Positions 30,812 through 40,400 of a stretch of 47,190 nt of DNA are shown piece by piece. Origin of the DNA: a virus. Both the position numbers and the translations under genes were made by a program. Below the pieces are notes generated by a model. It was not told where the DNA came from and searched no databases. It saw only the letters and a program-made list of their open reading frames with translations. The stretch lies in the IMG/VR virus record IMGVR_UViG_3300042539_001117, positions 1 to 47,190 of that record; one strand, given 5' to 3'. Position 1 is the first letter of the stretch; each line of letters starts with the position of its first letter.

Positions 30812-31513
30812 ATGGCAGCAGAATCATATAACCCAGTAAATAAATATCTTAACACTTATACTACATTTTCAGGTGCAGACATAGTTGCAACTTTTGGTGG
30901 AGTAGAGATTGGCGCACTTTCAGGAATTACATTTTCTGTAACAAGAGAAAAAGCACCTATTTACACAATGGGTTCACCAAACCCAAGATCTTTCTCAAGA
31001 GGAAAGCGTGGCATCGCTGGATCATTAATTTTTACAGTTTTTGATCGCCCAGCACTTTACACAATGTTGGACAAGAATTATGAATCACAAGATTCAAAGC
31101 AAATGTTCTACACCAGAGCACATAACACACTCCCAGGTGATACTCAGTCAGTAGGTAGAGGTATAGCTGGTTTAGGAACTGCTGGTAATTTTAGCAAGGA
31201 CGTTGTTAAAAAGGTTCCTTATTACGCTGACCAAATTCCACCATTTGACATTACAGTAACTTTTGTTAATGAATATGGACAAGCAGCAGTTCGCTCAATC
31301 TACGGAGTTGAACTCTTGAACGAAGGTTCGGGAGCTTCGATGGACGATATCGTTATCGAAGAAACAATGACTTATGTAGCTAGAGAGCTCGGCCCTATGT
31401 ACGCCATCAAGGTGGACAAAGAAGCTGATCAAAGTTCTCTTAAGCTTAATGACATTTTGAGCCAAGGCGCAGTAACGAACTCGGGACTTAATTCAAATAT
31501 TATTCGTCCGTAA
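30812..31513 (+). CDS. Tail tube protein 1
   Basis: 233 residues, with GGAGGG ahead of the ATG. Core: FSGADIVATFGGVEIGAL, GITFSVTREKAPIYTMG, PNPRSFSRGKRGIAGSLIF, DQIPPFDITVTFVNEYGQ and SMDDIVIEETMTYVARELGP. The same landmarks recur in the next gene (FSGADTVAT, R-(G/I)-(I)AGSLIFTVF, PPFDI-x-(L/V)TF-NEYG, (S)-(M/V)-DD-(I/L)-(I/V)-(E/T)E), so they are paralogues. A beta-sandwich tube subunit is inferred from its place after the sheath. It is followed by a hairpin terminator at 31538, so this copy may be made in excess. Confidence 0.75.
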   Translation: MAAESYNPVNKYLNTYTTFSGADIVATFGGVEIGALSGITFSVTREKAPIYTMGSPNPRSFSRGKRGIAGSLIFTVFDRPALYTMLDKNYESQDSKQMFYTRAHNTLPGDTQSVGRGIAGLGTAGNFSKDVVKKVPYYADQIPPFDITVTFVNEYGQAAVRSIYGVELLNEGSGASMDDIVIEETMTYVARELGPMYAIKVDKEADQSSLKLNDILSQGAVTNSGLNSNIIRP

Positions 31514-31537
31514 TTTTAAACAATTACAAGTTATGAG

Positions 31538-31573
31538 TAATGCATGGGGTAACACCCATGCATTATTTATTTA
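31538..31573 (+). terminator. Hairpin between tube genes 1 and 2
   Basis: An 11-bp perfect stem TAATGCATGGG (31538-31548) with CCCATGCATTA (31555-31565) around GTAACA, followed by TTTATTTAAAAG. The T-run is imperfect, so partial termination or an mRNA 3'-end stabiliser is likely. Confidence 0.75.
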
Positions 31574-31592
31574 AAAGACTGGTTAGGTAAAA

Positions 31593-32324
31593 ATGCAAGA
31601 AGTGAATCAAACTTCAAATATTTCTAGTTTTTCTGAAGTAAGACCAGAATACGACCCAGCAACTGATTTTAAATCAATACTTTCCAACATGTCATTTTCG
31701 GGAGCCGATACGGTTGCCACTATGATAATTCCTCAAATAGGTCCAGATGGTAGAATCACCAGTGCTGGTGACGTTATAGATATAGGTGAACTGCAAACAA
31801 TATCCTATTCAATACACAGGGAAAATAGTCCAGTTAGAACGTTGGGCCATTCTAATGTTAGGGGGTTTATTAAGGGTGGCAGAACTATCGCTGGCTCATT
31901 AATATTCACGGTGTTTAACGAATATGCTTTTTATAGAATAAAGCAATACAAAGAATACCTTGCTAGAAGCAATGGTTTTTTTGCCCCATTAGCAGACATG
32001 CTTCCACCTTTTGATATTGTATTGACATTCTTTAATGAGTATGGAAATGCAGCTAAGATGAAAATATTTGGCGTGACCATAGTAGATGAAGGCCAGACTA
32101 TGTCTGTAGACGACCTTATCACAGAGCAAACATACACGTTCATGGCCAGAGGTATACAGCCCATGGTTAATATGGCGTATGAAAAAGAAAAGTATGGTAA
32201 TATGACTGATACGCAAACAAATAATATTTTAAATATTAATAGAAATATTTTTGGGGATACAGTTAATGGCGAGACCGTAACCGCCATGTATTCTAATTTA
32301 ATAACAGATGAAGTAATTTCTTAA
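31593..32324 (+). CDS. Tail tube paralogue 2
   Basis: 243 residues. It has an N-terminal ~30-residue polar lead, then SFSGADTVATMIIPQIG, ELQTISYSIHRENSPVRTLG, RGFIKGGRTIAGSLIFTVF, MLPPFDIVLTFFNEYGNAAK and MSVDDLITEQTYTFMARG. It parallels tube protein 1 along the whole chain. Differences (insertion after SFSGADTVAT, AT-rich codon use, Asn-rich C-terminus) suggest a specialised part such as a tail-tip or tube-initiation protein. The ribosome site is a weak AGGT. It is made after the hairpin at 31538, so it probably accumulates less than tube 1. Confidence 0.7.
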   Translation: MQEVNQTSNISSFSEVRPEYDPATDFKSILSNMSFSGADTVATMIIPQIGPDGRITSAGDVIDIGELQTISYSIHRENSPVRTLGHSNVRGFIKGGRTIAGSLIFTVFNEYAFYRIKQYKEYLARSNGFFAPLADMLPPFDIVLTFFNEYGNAAKMKIFGVTIVDEGQTMSVDDLITEQTYTFMARGIQPMVNMAYEKEKYGNMTDTQTNNILNINRNIFGDTVNGETVTAMYSNLITDEVIS

Positions 32325-32333
32325 GGAAAAAAA

Positions 32334-33263
32334 GTGTCAAATAGTTATTATCAAGAAAATTTTAATCCTTTATCTAATTTAGATTCAGTTTGGTCTGGTG
32401 GATTAGCTGGGGATAATAAAGACAAAAGATTTAGTAATTATTATGATTACTATTTTGGCGGGGAAGACATCAAGGTGTATGTTGATGGACTTTTTGAACC
32501 AGAAAATGAATTAGATATATCATCTTTTAGTTATTCGATTAAACAGGAAAAGCAACCGCTATATGGTTTCTGGTCTTATAATTACGATACAGTTTTATAT
32601 GGCACAAGAATCGTTAGCGGTGAATTTACAATATATACTCGTTACCCTAGAAGGATGACGGACCTGATAGAGCAAGCAGCTTCGGTAAGAGTTAAGAACC
32701 CTACACCGCAAGAGAGTATGGGTGGAGTTGTTTCTTCTTTGAGGTCAAAATTAGAGTCAGCTGATGACCAAAAGAACATAGAAAAGTATTGGGCCTATAG
32801 TCAGCTTGACAGAATAACGGCAGATCCTTTATCAAAAATTGCTAAAGATTCTGGTCATAATATTTTTAGTGCCCATCCACCATTTAATTTTGTTATTCTC
32901 TATGGTGCCCAAGAAGCTTCTATGAGCCCACTTGATTATAGCGGCACTACAGGAGGAGTCATAACAGACAATCTAGATAGAATGATTGTGTCAGATATAA
33001 ACGAAAGACTAATAAGAACTGACAACAATGCTAATCCAATGAAAATAGTTCTGCAGGAAGTGCAGCTTCTTGGCATGGCAACTTCGTACAGCACAGGCGG
33101 GCAACCAGTTGCCGAGAGCTACCAGTTCATAGCTAGAGATCTTTATTTTAGTGAAGTAAACCTTGGCTTTATCAAGTCTGGAACCACTCAAAATACTTCC
33201 GAAACTAATCAGGGAAGAAACGGACAATCCGCAACGGATCAGTCTTCAAATAATTTAAATTAA
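32334..33263 (+). CDS. Tail tube-like paralogue 3, larger
   Basis: 309 residues from GTG 32334 with AAGGA at eight bases. It begins with a Tyr/Asn-rich lead (NSYYQENFNPLSNLD), then GGEDIKVYVDGLFEPENELD, ISSFSYSIKQEKQPLYGFWS and GTRIVSGEFTIYTRYPRRMT. The later part has HPPFNFVILYGAQEASMSP and MKIVLQEVQLLGMATSYSTG. It keeps the (F-S-x-S-(I)-(K/H)-x-E), PPF-(N/D)-(F/I) and (G)EF/SLIFT landmarks of tubes 1 and 2, with larger loops. Probably another tube or baseplate-hub-related part. Distance from true tube is uncertain. Confidence 0.6.
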   Translation: MSNSYYQENFNPLSNLDSVWSGGLAGDNKDKRFSNYYDYYFGGEDIKVYVDGLFEPENELDISSFSYSIKQEKQPLYGFWSYNYDTVLYGTRIVSGEFTIYTRYPRRMTDLIEQAASVRVKNPTPQESMGGVVSSLRSKLESADDQKNIEKYWAYSQLDRITADPLSKIAKDSGHNIFSAHPPFNFVILYGAQEASMSPLDYSGTTGGVITDNLDRMIVSDINERLIRTDNNANPMKIVLQEVQLLGMATSYSTGGQPVAESYQFIARDLYFSEVNLGFIKSGTTQNTSETNQGRNGQSATDQSSNNLN

Positions 33264-33268
33264 ATATA

Positions 33269-33297
33269 TTGAATATATTGCATATATAATGTATAAT
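33269..33297 (+). promoter_or_regulatory. Sigma-70-like promoter of chaperone and giant structural genes
   Basis: TTGAAT (33269-33274), 17 bases, then TATAAT (33292-33297), within a very AT-rich gap. AAGGAGAT (33323-33330) precedes ATG 33334. This is the last promoter-like site seen before the 34-kb to 47-kb structural block. Confidence 0.6.
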
Positions 33298-33333
33298 GAT
33301 AAGTGAACTAGTGTTTTAATACAAGGAGATATT

Positions 33334-33837
33334 ATGGCTACGCAGAGAAAAGTTTCCATTTCCACAAACCCTGAAATGGCAAAAGAAGTCAACGTTGATG
33401 AAGTTATAGAGATAACCGCAGAGCCTGTTGAAGTAGCACAGGTTGATGATGAATCAAAATCTGTCGAAGATTTAGACGATGAACAAGAGATATGGGAAGG
33501 TGGACCAACCGCCGGAATCATCAAGCACTGGAAAGAAGTGTACGGAGATATTTACGTAACATCTTTATCTTTTGATAAGCACATTGTTTGGAGAGTTCTA
33601 TCTAGATTAGAATATAAGAGCCTTGTTAAGAAGATGGAACAATTGGTTCAAGCTGGCCAGCTGTCTTCTGCGGAAGCTAACATGTGGAATGAAGAAGCTA
33701 TATCAGAACTGTGCATGCTCTACCCTGAATATGATAAAGATAATACTGGTGGCATTATGGCTGGAGTTCCATCTTTGATTTCACAAGAAGTTTTAGAGGC
33801 ATCGGGATTCGTCGCCTTAGAGGTTAGACAATTATAA
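33334..33837 (+). CDS. Putative tail assembly chaperone 1
   Basis: 167 residues with an AAGGAG site. The first ~55 residues are acidic (NVDEVIEITAEPVEVAQVDD, then SVEDLDDEQEIW). The rest is helical: YGDIYVTSLSFDKHIVWRVL, SRLEYKSLVKKMEQLV, and MLYPEYDKDN, then GVPSLISQEVLEASGF. It resembles the next protein (EY, YPE, P-x-x-IS, SGF landmarks). Two small related genes immediately before the tape-measure-size gene are what long-tailed phages use as tail assembly chaperones. Here they are separate genes without an overlapping slippery site. Confidence 0.6.
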   Translation: MATQRKVSISTNPEMAKEVNVDEVIEITAEPVEVAQVDDESKSVEDLDDEQEIWEGGPTAGIIKHWKEVYGDIYVTSLSFDKHIVWRVLSRLEYKSLVKKMEQLVQAGQLSSAEANMWNEEAISELCMLYPEYDKDNTGGIMAGVPSLISQEVLEASGFVALEVRQL

Positions 33838-33844
33838 TTTAATT

Positions 33845-34471
33845 ATGGATCCAGAAAAACTCTATGAGTTAAAAAAAAGATATGGTTCTATCTTTAGCAC
33901 TTTAGTTAAAAAACAAGAAGTGTTTTTCAGAGAATTAACATTTGAAGAATACGACAAAATCATAGAGTATAAAAACTCTGATGCCCACTCTTCCGTAGAT
34001 ATAGAAGATATCATCATCGGTGCCGCGGTCGTTTATCCTGAAGATTTTAATATTAATTCTTTGCCTCCCGGTTTAATATCTTCCTTGTCGCAGCAGATAG
34101 TTGACGTATCTGGTTTCTATTCAGCCAAAATAGCCAAAAACATACTAGAAGATAAAAGGGAAAAAGCTAACGAAGTTAGAAGTTTAATGAAAGCTTTTGT
34201 TCTCGCTACTATACATACGTACAACCCTAAAGATTTAGATGGGATGACCTTTTCCCAATTAGCAGAAAATGTCGCACTATCTGAAAAAATTATTGAAATA
34301 CAACAAAGTATAAATGGCGTTGAGCCAACAAATATTAATCTTCAATTAATTGATCCGGAAGAAGAATTAGCAAAGAAAAAAACCAGTGAAGCTAGACATA
34401 ATCTTTCGAAGAAAGAAGGAGAAGCTAGCTATTCAGACCCTATTGCTCAAAAATTATGGGGATTAAAGTAA
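33845..34471 (+). CDS. Putative tail assembly chaperone 2
   Basis: 208 residues. It starts seven bases after chaperone 1. Landmarks: LKKRYGSIFSTLVKKQEVFF, RELTFEEYDKIIEYK, IIGAAVVYPEDFNINSL, LISSLSQQIVDVSGFYSAKI and a charged helix NILEDKREKANEVRSLMKAF. The C-terminus is acidic and Lys-rich (PEEELAKKKTSEARHNLSKK). The FEEYDKIIE, YPED, IS...SGF order matches chaperone 1, so the pair probably arose by duplication. A role in assembling the giant 34484 product is inferred from position. Confidence 0.58.
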   Translation: MDPEKLYELKKRYGSIFSTLVKKQEVFFRELTFEEYDKIIEYKNSDAHSSVDIEDIIIGAAVVYPEDFNINSLPPGLISSLSQQIVDVSGFYSAKIAKNILEDKREKANEVRSLMKAFVLATIHTYNPKDLDGMTFSQLAENVALSEKIIEIQQSINGVEPTNINLQLIDPEEELAKKKTSEARHNLSKKEGEASYSDPIAQKLWGLK

Positions 34472-34483
34472 CAGGAGAAAGTC

Positions 34484-37400
34484 TTGATTAGAGATCGTGG
34501 TCCATTACATAACTTGGGTAATGGTGTAACGTCTCGTGACGTACCTCTGAATGAGGGTGAAACAGAAGGCATTTCCCAAGATAGCGGTGCAGTTTCAAAA
34601 GCCCTAGGCGGCCATCCCGTCATGCGTTTTTTTGCGCATGCAGGAACAACAATGCTTGTTGCTGGCGTTGGTTCAGCCATGCTCAGGAAAGGTGTTAGAA
34701 GACATCTTGACAATTTACAAGGCGTTAAAAGAGCTATCAATGGCGTAAACGATCCATATGAAAAATTGGTCTTTGAATCTGGCGATGAATTAACAACTGG
34801 CTATCTTGGGTCTAGACACGGAACTTTTGAAAATTTTGGTTATTCATTTTCAAAGAATGAATTAGATCAAGCTGGAAGAGGATTAACTTCAGAGCCAGCT
34901 GCGATTTGGGGTCTTAAAGAAGACCTTCAACAAAGGATGATTAGAGTCGGCAGAAGAATGCCGTACGAACTCCCAGCTTTGTGGGGCGCACAAAGAATGG
35001 TCACAGATCCACTCTTTGGTAAAGACGATAACAGAAAAAAAATAAACTGGTATAATCCCGCTGATGTTGTAAGCGACTTTGTAAAAACATCGGTAACAAC
35101 AATGGCAACAATGATTTTGCCGTTCGAAGGTGGTGGAGCAGCTCTTAATGCATCTAAGAGCTCAATGAATACTTTCAAATATTCTATGGCCAGCATATCG
35201 GATTTAAGTCCGGTAAAACAAAAGGCGGCAAAAGGGTTTGTAAATTTAAGTGAAGTCCTTGGAGAAGTAGGCCATGATATGGCCACCGCCGGGAATGCAT
35301 TCTTAAAAAAGACAGCTCAATCCTCAGGGGCATTTAATGCAGCCACAACGGCTATGGGTGCCAACGAGCAACCTAGATTTGTTGATGCCTTACATAAGGC
35401 CAGGAAGGGCGCCAGAGCCGCCTACGAGGCCTCTAGAGGGGCTAGAGACCCGGGAATGAAGAGAGCCACCAATTACGCTAAAGCCCTCGCATTTGGCGTT
35501 AAAAGCTCTGATGGGGAAATTGGCCCTGGGATAATAGATACGATACCAGCCTTTAGAGGTTTAAATGCAGGGATAAGGGCGGGGACAGAACAGTTTAGGG
35601 TTTACGGGAAAGCTTATGACGCTCTACAAAATTCGATAGAGCATTCAAGGGTACTATCTTCTTCTAGCCCAAGGTCCGCAGATGTAGTTTCTGCGATGCA
35701 AAAGATACAGGCGCAGTACTCTAGCAGGCTATCTAAACTAGCTAATTATACTTCAGTATTGGGCGCAGGTGGTCCTGGGGATTCAAGTTTTACTAGGTCT
35801 GAATTTTATCTGGGCCAACAACAAACTGAATACAAAAAACTTTTAAGTCAAAGACTTTCGTCTAAAGGTTTAGATCCAAAAGAAACTGATAATTTTGTTA
35901 ATCAAATTAAAGTTACAAGTCCAGGAGCTAAAACACATCCAACCAATATGATCTCAATTGGAAAGATGAAAATCCATGGAGATGAAGAAAGTTACTTTGA
36001 CATACTGCTTGATAGACTTAAAGGTGTTAAGGGCGGAAAAGATTATGAAACAGCTTTGGCAAATGTTGCAGGGGCAGGAAAAACATCAGATCAATTCTTA
36101 AAAGAAGTTGTAGAAGAAACTAATACATATTTTACCAGCAAAGAATTCCAACATGGTGTAAAGTTAAAAATTAAAAACCAATGGAATTCATTTTCTAGAA
36201 ACGATTTAGTTGATCGCGCTTCTTCTATTCTAAAACCAGAAAAAGCTGTGTATCAAGATTTTGTTGGTCCACTAAATAGTGTAAAGAAACAATTCTTACA
36301 AAGAAAAACAGCTCAAGTATTAGGGATACCATTAAAAGATTTAGAAGGAAGGATGGTGTCCGAAGATATAGTCAGAAATGGTTTGGCTAATAGGGGATTC
36401 GATCCAAACGATTTTACAAATTTAAAATCTTTTTTAATTAGAAACAAAAAAATAACCTCAGGAATATTTGAAGGAAATTTCAACCTCTTTGGAATGAAGC
36501 CGCTTTTGATAAGCGAAGCGGTAGACAAGGGTAAGTTTGCGCACCTGCCCGATAGAGAACAGTCTATAATAAAAAATCTAGCTGGAAGAATGGCTATAGA
36601 TGACCCAGTATCTAAATCTATAGGATTCAACAAATTAGAAGGAGTTTATCAAACAAGGTCTGGACAAACATTAGATTTTAGTTCAATTAAAACATCATTT
36701 AAAAATGTTGCGAACTTTTTTGCCTCAGACCTACACATACCTATCATTAAACTTAACCCAGCCGATTTGTTTGGTCGCAGATCTTTTGCCGAAATGGCAC
36801 AAAAAGGACCCCTGCAATATTCACCTGGGTCAACAGTCCAGCCATTTGGCGATCTTCCTGGTAGTAGAGCAGACTTCCATATATGGCACGCTACCAAGGG
36901 GACTAAAGGCAAAATAACTTCTTATTCAACAAATGAATTCTCTGGAGAAACTTTTGGAGAAACTTTAAGAGGAACTTACCGACCATTACCAACTAGAAGT
37001 ACCGAAATGCTCACCAAGCATGCACGCTTTGCTGCTGGCATGCCTGGAACACCCGCCTATGATGTAGATGGACAATCTGGTTCAAAGTTTTTAGATTTTG
37101 TTTTAGGTAACTCTGACAGATCAAGGCGATTCAAAAATGCAATGGACATTGACGCCGATCAACCAAACTCATTGTTCGGTTTATTGTCAAGATTCCGCAA
37201 TAGATCTCAAGACATAAATAATCCTCAAGTTGTATCTCGCCTGCTAAAGGGCGAAGAAGTAATGTTGAAAGAGGGTGGGGCTAGAAAGCCGTATAGGTTA
37301 GATAGAGTTGGCGAAAGATATAATTTAGTAGATTCAACTGGAAAAATTAGCAACACATATAGTGAATCTGAAATACTAAAAGGCACTGATATATTCAGGA

Positions 37401-40400
37401 AGAGAACTTTTGGTTACGGCTACACAGATAAGATAATGCAGGAGCTTGAAATTATAGCTCCTGAAACTTTTACAAGAGCTGGGTTAGGCAAAGTATCAGA
37501 AGTTAGAACCGCACAGCAGGCAAGAGATTTCGTTGCTCGACTAGAAGAGATGAAGCCGCTGCTCTCTGCGCAAGCTAGAGAAAGAGGAATTGATTCAAGA
37601 TTCTTGGAAGAGTCTTATTCAAGAATAAGAAACATAGTTAAAGATTCTGACTTAGCTGCAGCAGCGCAGTCTTCAAGCAAATCTTCGACAATCACAACTA
37701 GACTTGATGAATTAAGGAACGAAATATTTAGATATGTTTCGCAGACAAACGCAGTTCTTGGTCAGGGTGGTTCTACCACCGAAAGCATGTTTGTTAATAT
37801 ACAAAATGTATTAACAAACTTAAAGAAGTCTATACCAGCTTCGCAATATGCAGAAGCACAAGCAGCAGCACTGTCAACGCTATTTAATATTAGTGCGTAC
37901 AGAACTTTTAATCAATCTATTTCTTCTGAACAAAATGCAAGAAATGCAGTTGAAGCTTTATTGAAAATAACTACTTCTAGCTCTTCCGGTGGCGCAGCAG
38001 CTAGATCATTGTTCGATCCATTCACGCGTGGAACAGAGTCTTTAATAGCCAGCAATCTAAGAAGGCCTTTCAACGCGCTGTCGCCTTTGGGTAGAAGAAA
38101 ATTTGGAACAGCGGCATTTAAGCCAAGTGAATTTAGCATAGACCCATTGGGCTCTGGTCAATCTATTACTTTTGTTCCAACGTTTGGAACTGTATTCGAT
38201 AAAAATCCATTTGGAGCAATTAAAAGTGCACTAGGAGTCGGCACTTATAAAAATCCGCAAGATTATTCTGTAGCCGGGACTGCAGTTTCTCAAGGTGTTG
38301 AGCGTTTGAATAGATATTTCGGCACGCTAGGAATGCAGCTAGATACATCTAGGTTCAATGGTCCTCTTGATTTGTATATGCGTGGCATGGTTGGCAAGAG
38401 GGTTCTCCCTATTTTTGCGGCTGGAACAACAGCGATGACAGTGGACAGGACAATAGGTGGTTATACCCAGCCAAAAGATAAAGATGGAGAAAGAGTTTAT
38501 TCACCATTCTTCACAACTAAAGCAGCTCGTGGAGTAGTTGAAGCAAGATCAATTCTTTCTGGTATTACACCTGGTGGTGATACTTATGAAGATAAAAAAG
38601 AACAACTAACAGAAGGACTTGTCCCTATAAGACAGGGTCGTTTTTGGCCGCTTGGCAACACGCCATTTGCTGGAGGCAAAGTTCAATACTACAGACCGTC
38701 TTGGTATAGGAAATTACAGGGTGGAGCAATGTTTACTTCGGACACTTATGGAAGTCCGATGGAAAAATTCTTGTACTACAATGATATTTCTCCACTAAGA
38801 CCGATAGACCCTTATAGGTTTGAAAGAAAACACTTTGAGGATAGACCATATCCTGTAACTGGAGAATATTTTTCTGGTCCGTTTGGTCCGGCTGTACCAC
38901 TATTAAACGCGACTCTTGGAAGAATTCTAAAACCACAAGTATTAATGCATGAACAGGAATTAACACAAGGTTTGCAAAACTATGTTCAAGCAGGTCAAGC
39001 AGGCGCCTATAATGCAACACCGTATTTAACTTCTCCTGGTGGTGGAATTGGTGGTCGTGGCGGCGGCGGTGGAACCGGAGCTGGGCCTGGAATGATATCA
39101 GCTTCTAATGCAAGCTATGGATCAGCTGGTGGCACTCCGTTATACACAGCTGGAAGATTAACAAAAGGAACAATAGCTGGGTTAAATGAACCATTAATGC
39201 AAATGGCATACGGCCCGACAAAACAACGTGGGGTAATGCCAGCACAAATAGTTCCTACTGGTTCACCTTTGTCACCTGGTGCATTGCAAATGCAAATGGG
39301 TAATCTAGGATATACAACTCAAGAAATGGCTGGTATTTACGGTTTCGGTTTCTCTTCTCTAAGAGAAAAATTTGGCTTTGGTCAAGGTGATTACCAGCCA
39401 GACAGAGCAACTTTGCAGTCTGCTTCAAAAGCATATGGAACAACAAGAGCATTCTGGGATTTAAATCTTGGTGGTGCTGGCGACCTTCCACTCCCAGCGC
39501 AAGGTGCTTTGGGCAACTTAGAATTTTCCGAAATAGTAAGAAGATTTATTCCCAAGGAAAGATCAGGAGTAGATTATTTAAACCCAATAAAAAATACTAT
39601 GGGTGAGCAATACCCCTTCCTGCCGGGCGCAGAGTATTTTACTGACTTCACAAGAGGTGACCCTTTTACGCGAATCGCAGAAGGCGAGCTAAGGTTGCCT
39701 GGCAGAGGTTATGAGAGATTTAATACACTAAACTCTGATGAAACAGGAAGATATGGTTTAGTTGATCAACTGAGTATATTGGCTGATGTTGCCCCGTACT
39801 CAAATCAATTTAAACAACTAAATGCCGCTATAGATTCAAAAAATCTTTCTCCAGATCAAAAGATAAAAGTTCAAGAAATAAGAAATAGAGTAGAACAAAC
39901 AACTAAAAAATATAATTTTAGTAGATATGAATACAAAGACAAAACAGCTTCTGAATTAGGTATATCAGATAGAAGATATAAATTTGAAAGAACAAAAGAA
40001 TATTTAGCGCATAGAGATACAATTTTTAATACTAAATTTTGGCAAGATAGGACAGCCCAAGAAGATTGGGAAAGAAGAAATGTTTATGGTTCTACTTTTC
40101 CTGAATGGCAGAGGCCTTTCGAAAGCTTTATTAAACCAATGGCATACAAAGCTACACAGAGAGACCCACTAACTGCCTCTGCAACTTTACTGGCTGTTGG
40201 AACAGCTTTTGGTAGGACTCCTAAAGGAAAAGCTTTTGGTGGTTTTGTTGGGGCAGCAACTGGCTTGTTTGCGTCTACATATGACAATGCTAGAGAGGCA
40301 ATAACTGGAGAAAGATTTATTCCTAAGGTAAGAAAAAAAGAATTAGCGCTTGAAGAATATACTGACATGTTAAACTATGTTAAATATTCTAGGTTGGCTT

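Noticed and set aside
33800-33850. Programmed -1 frameshift joining the two chaperone-like genes
   Set aside because: No slippery heptamer or extended overlapping frame was found; the second gene has its own ATG.
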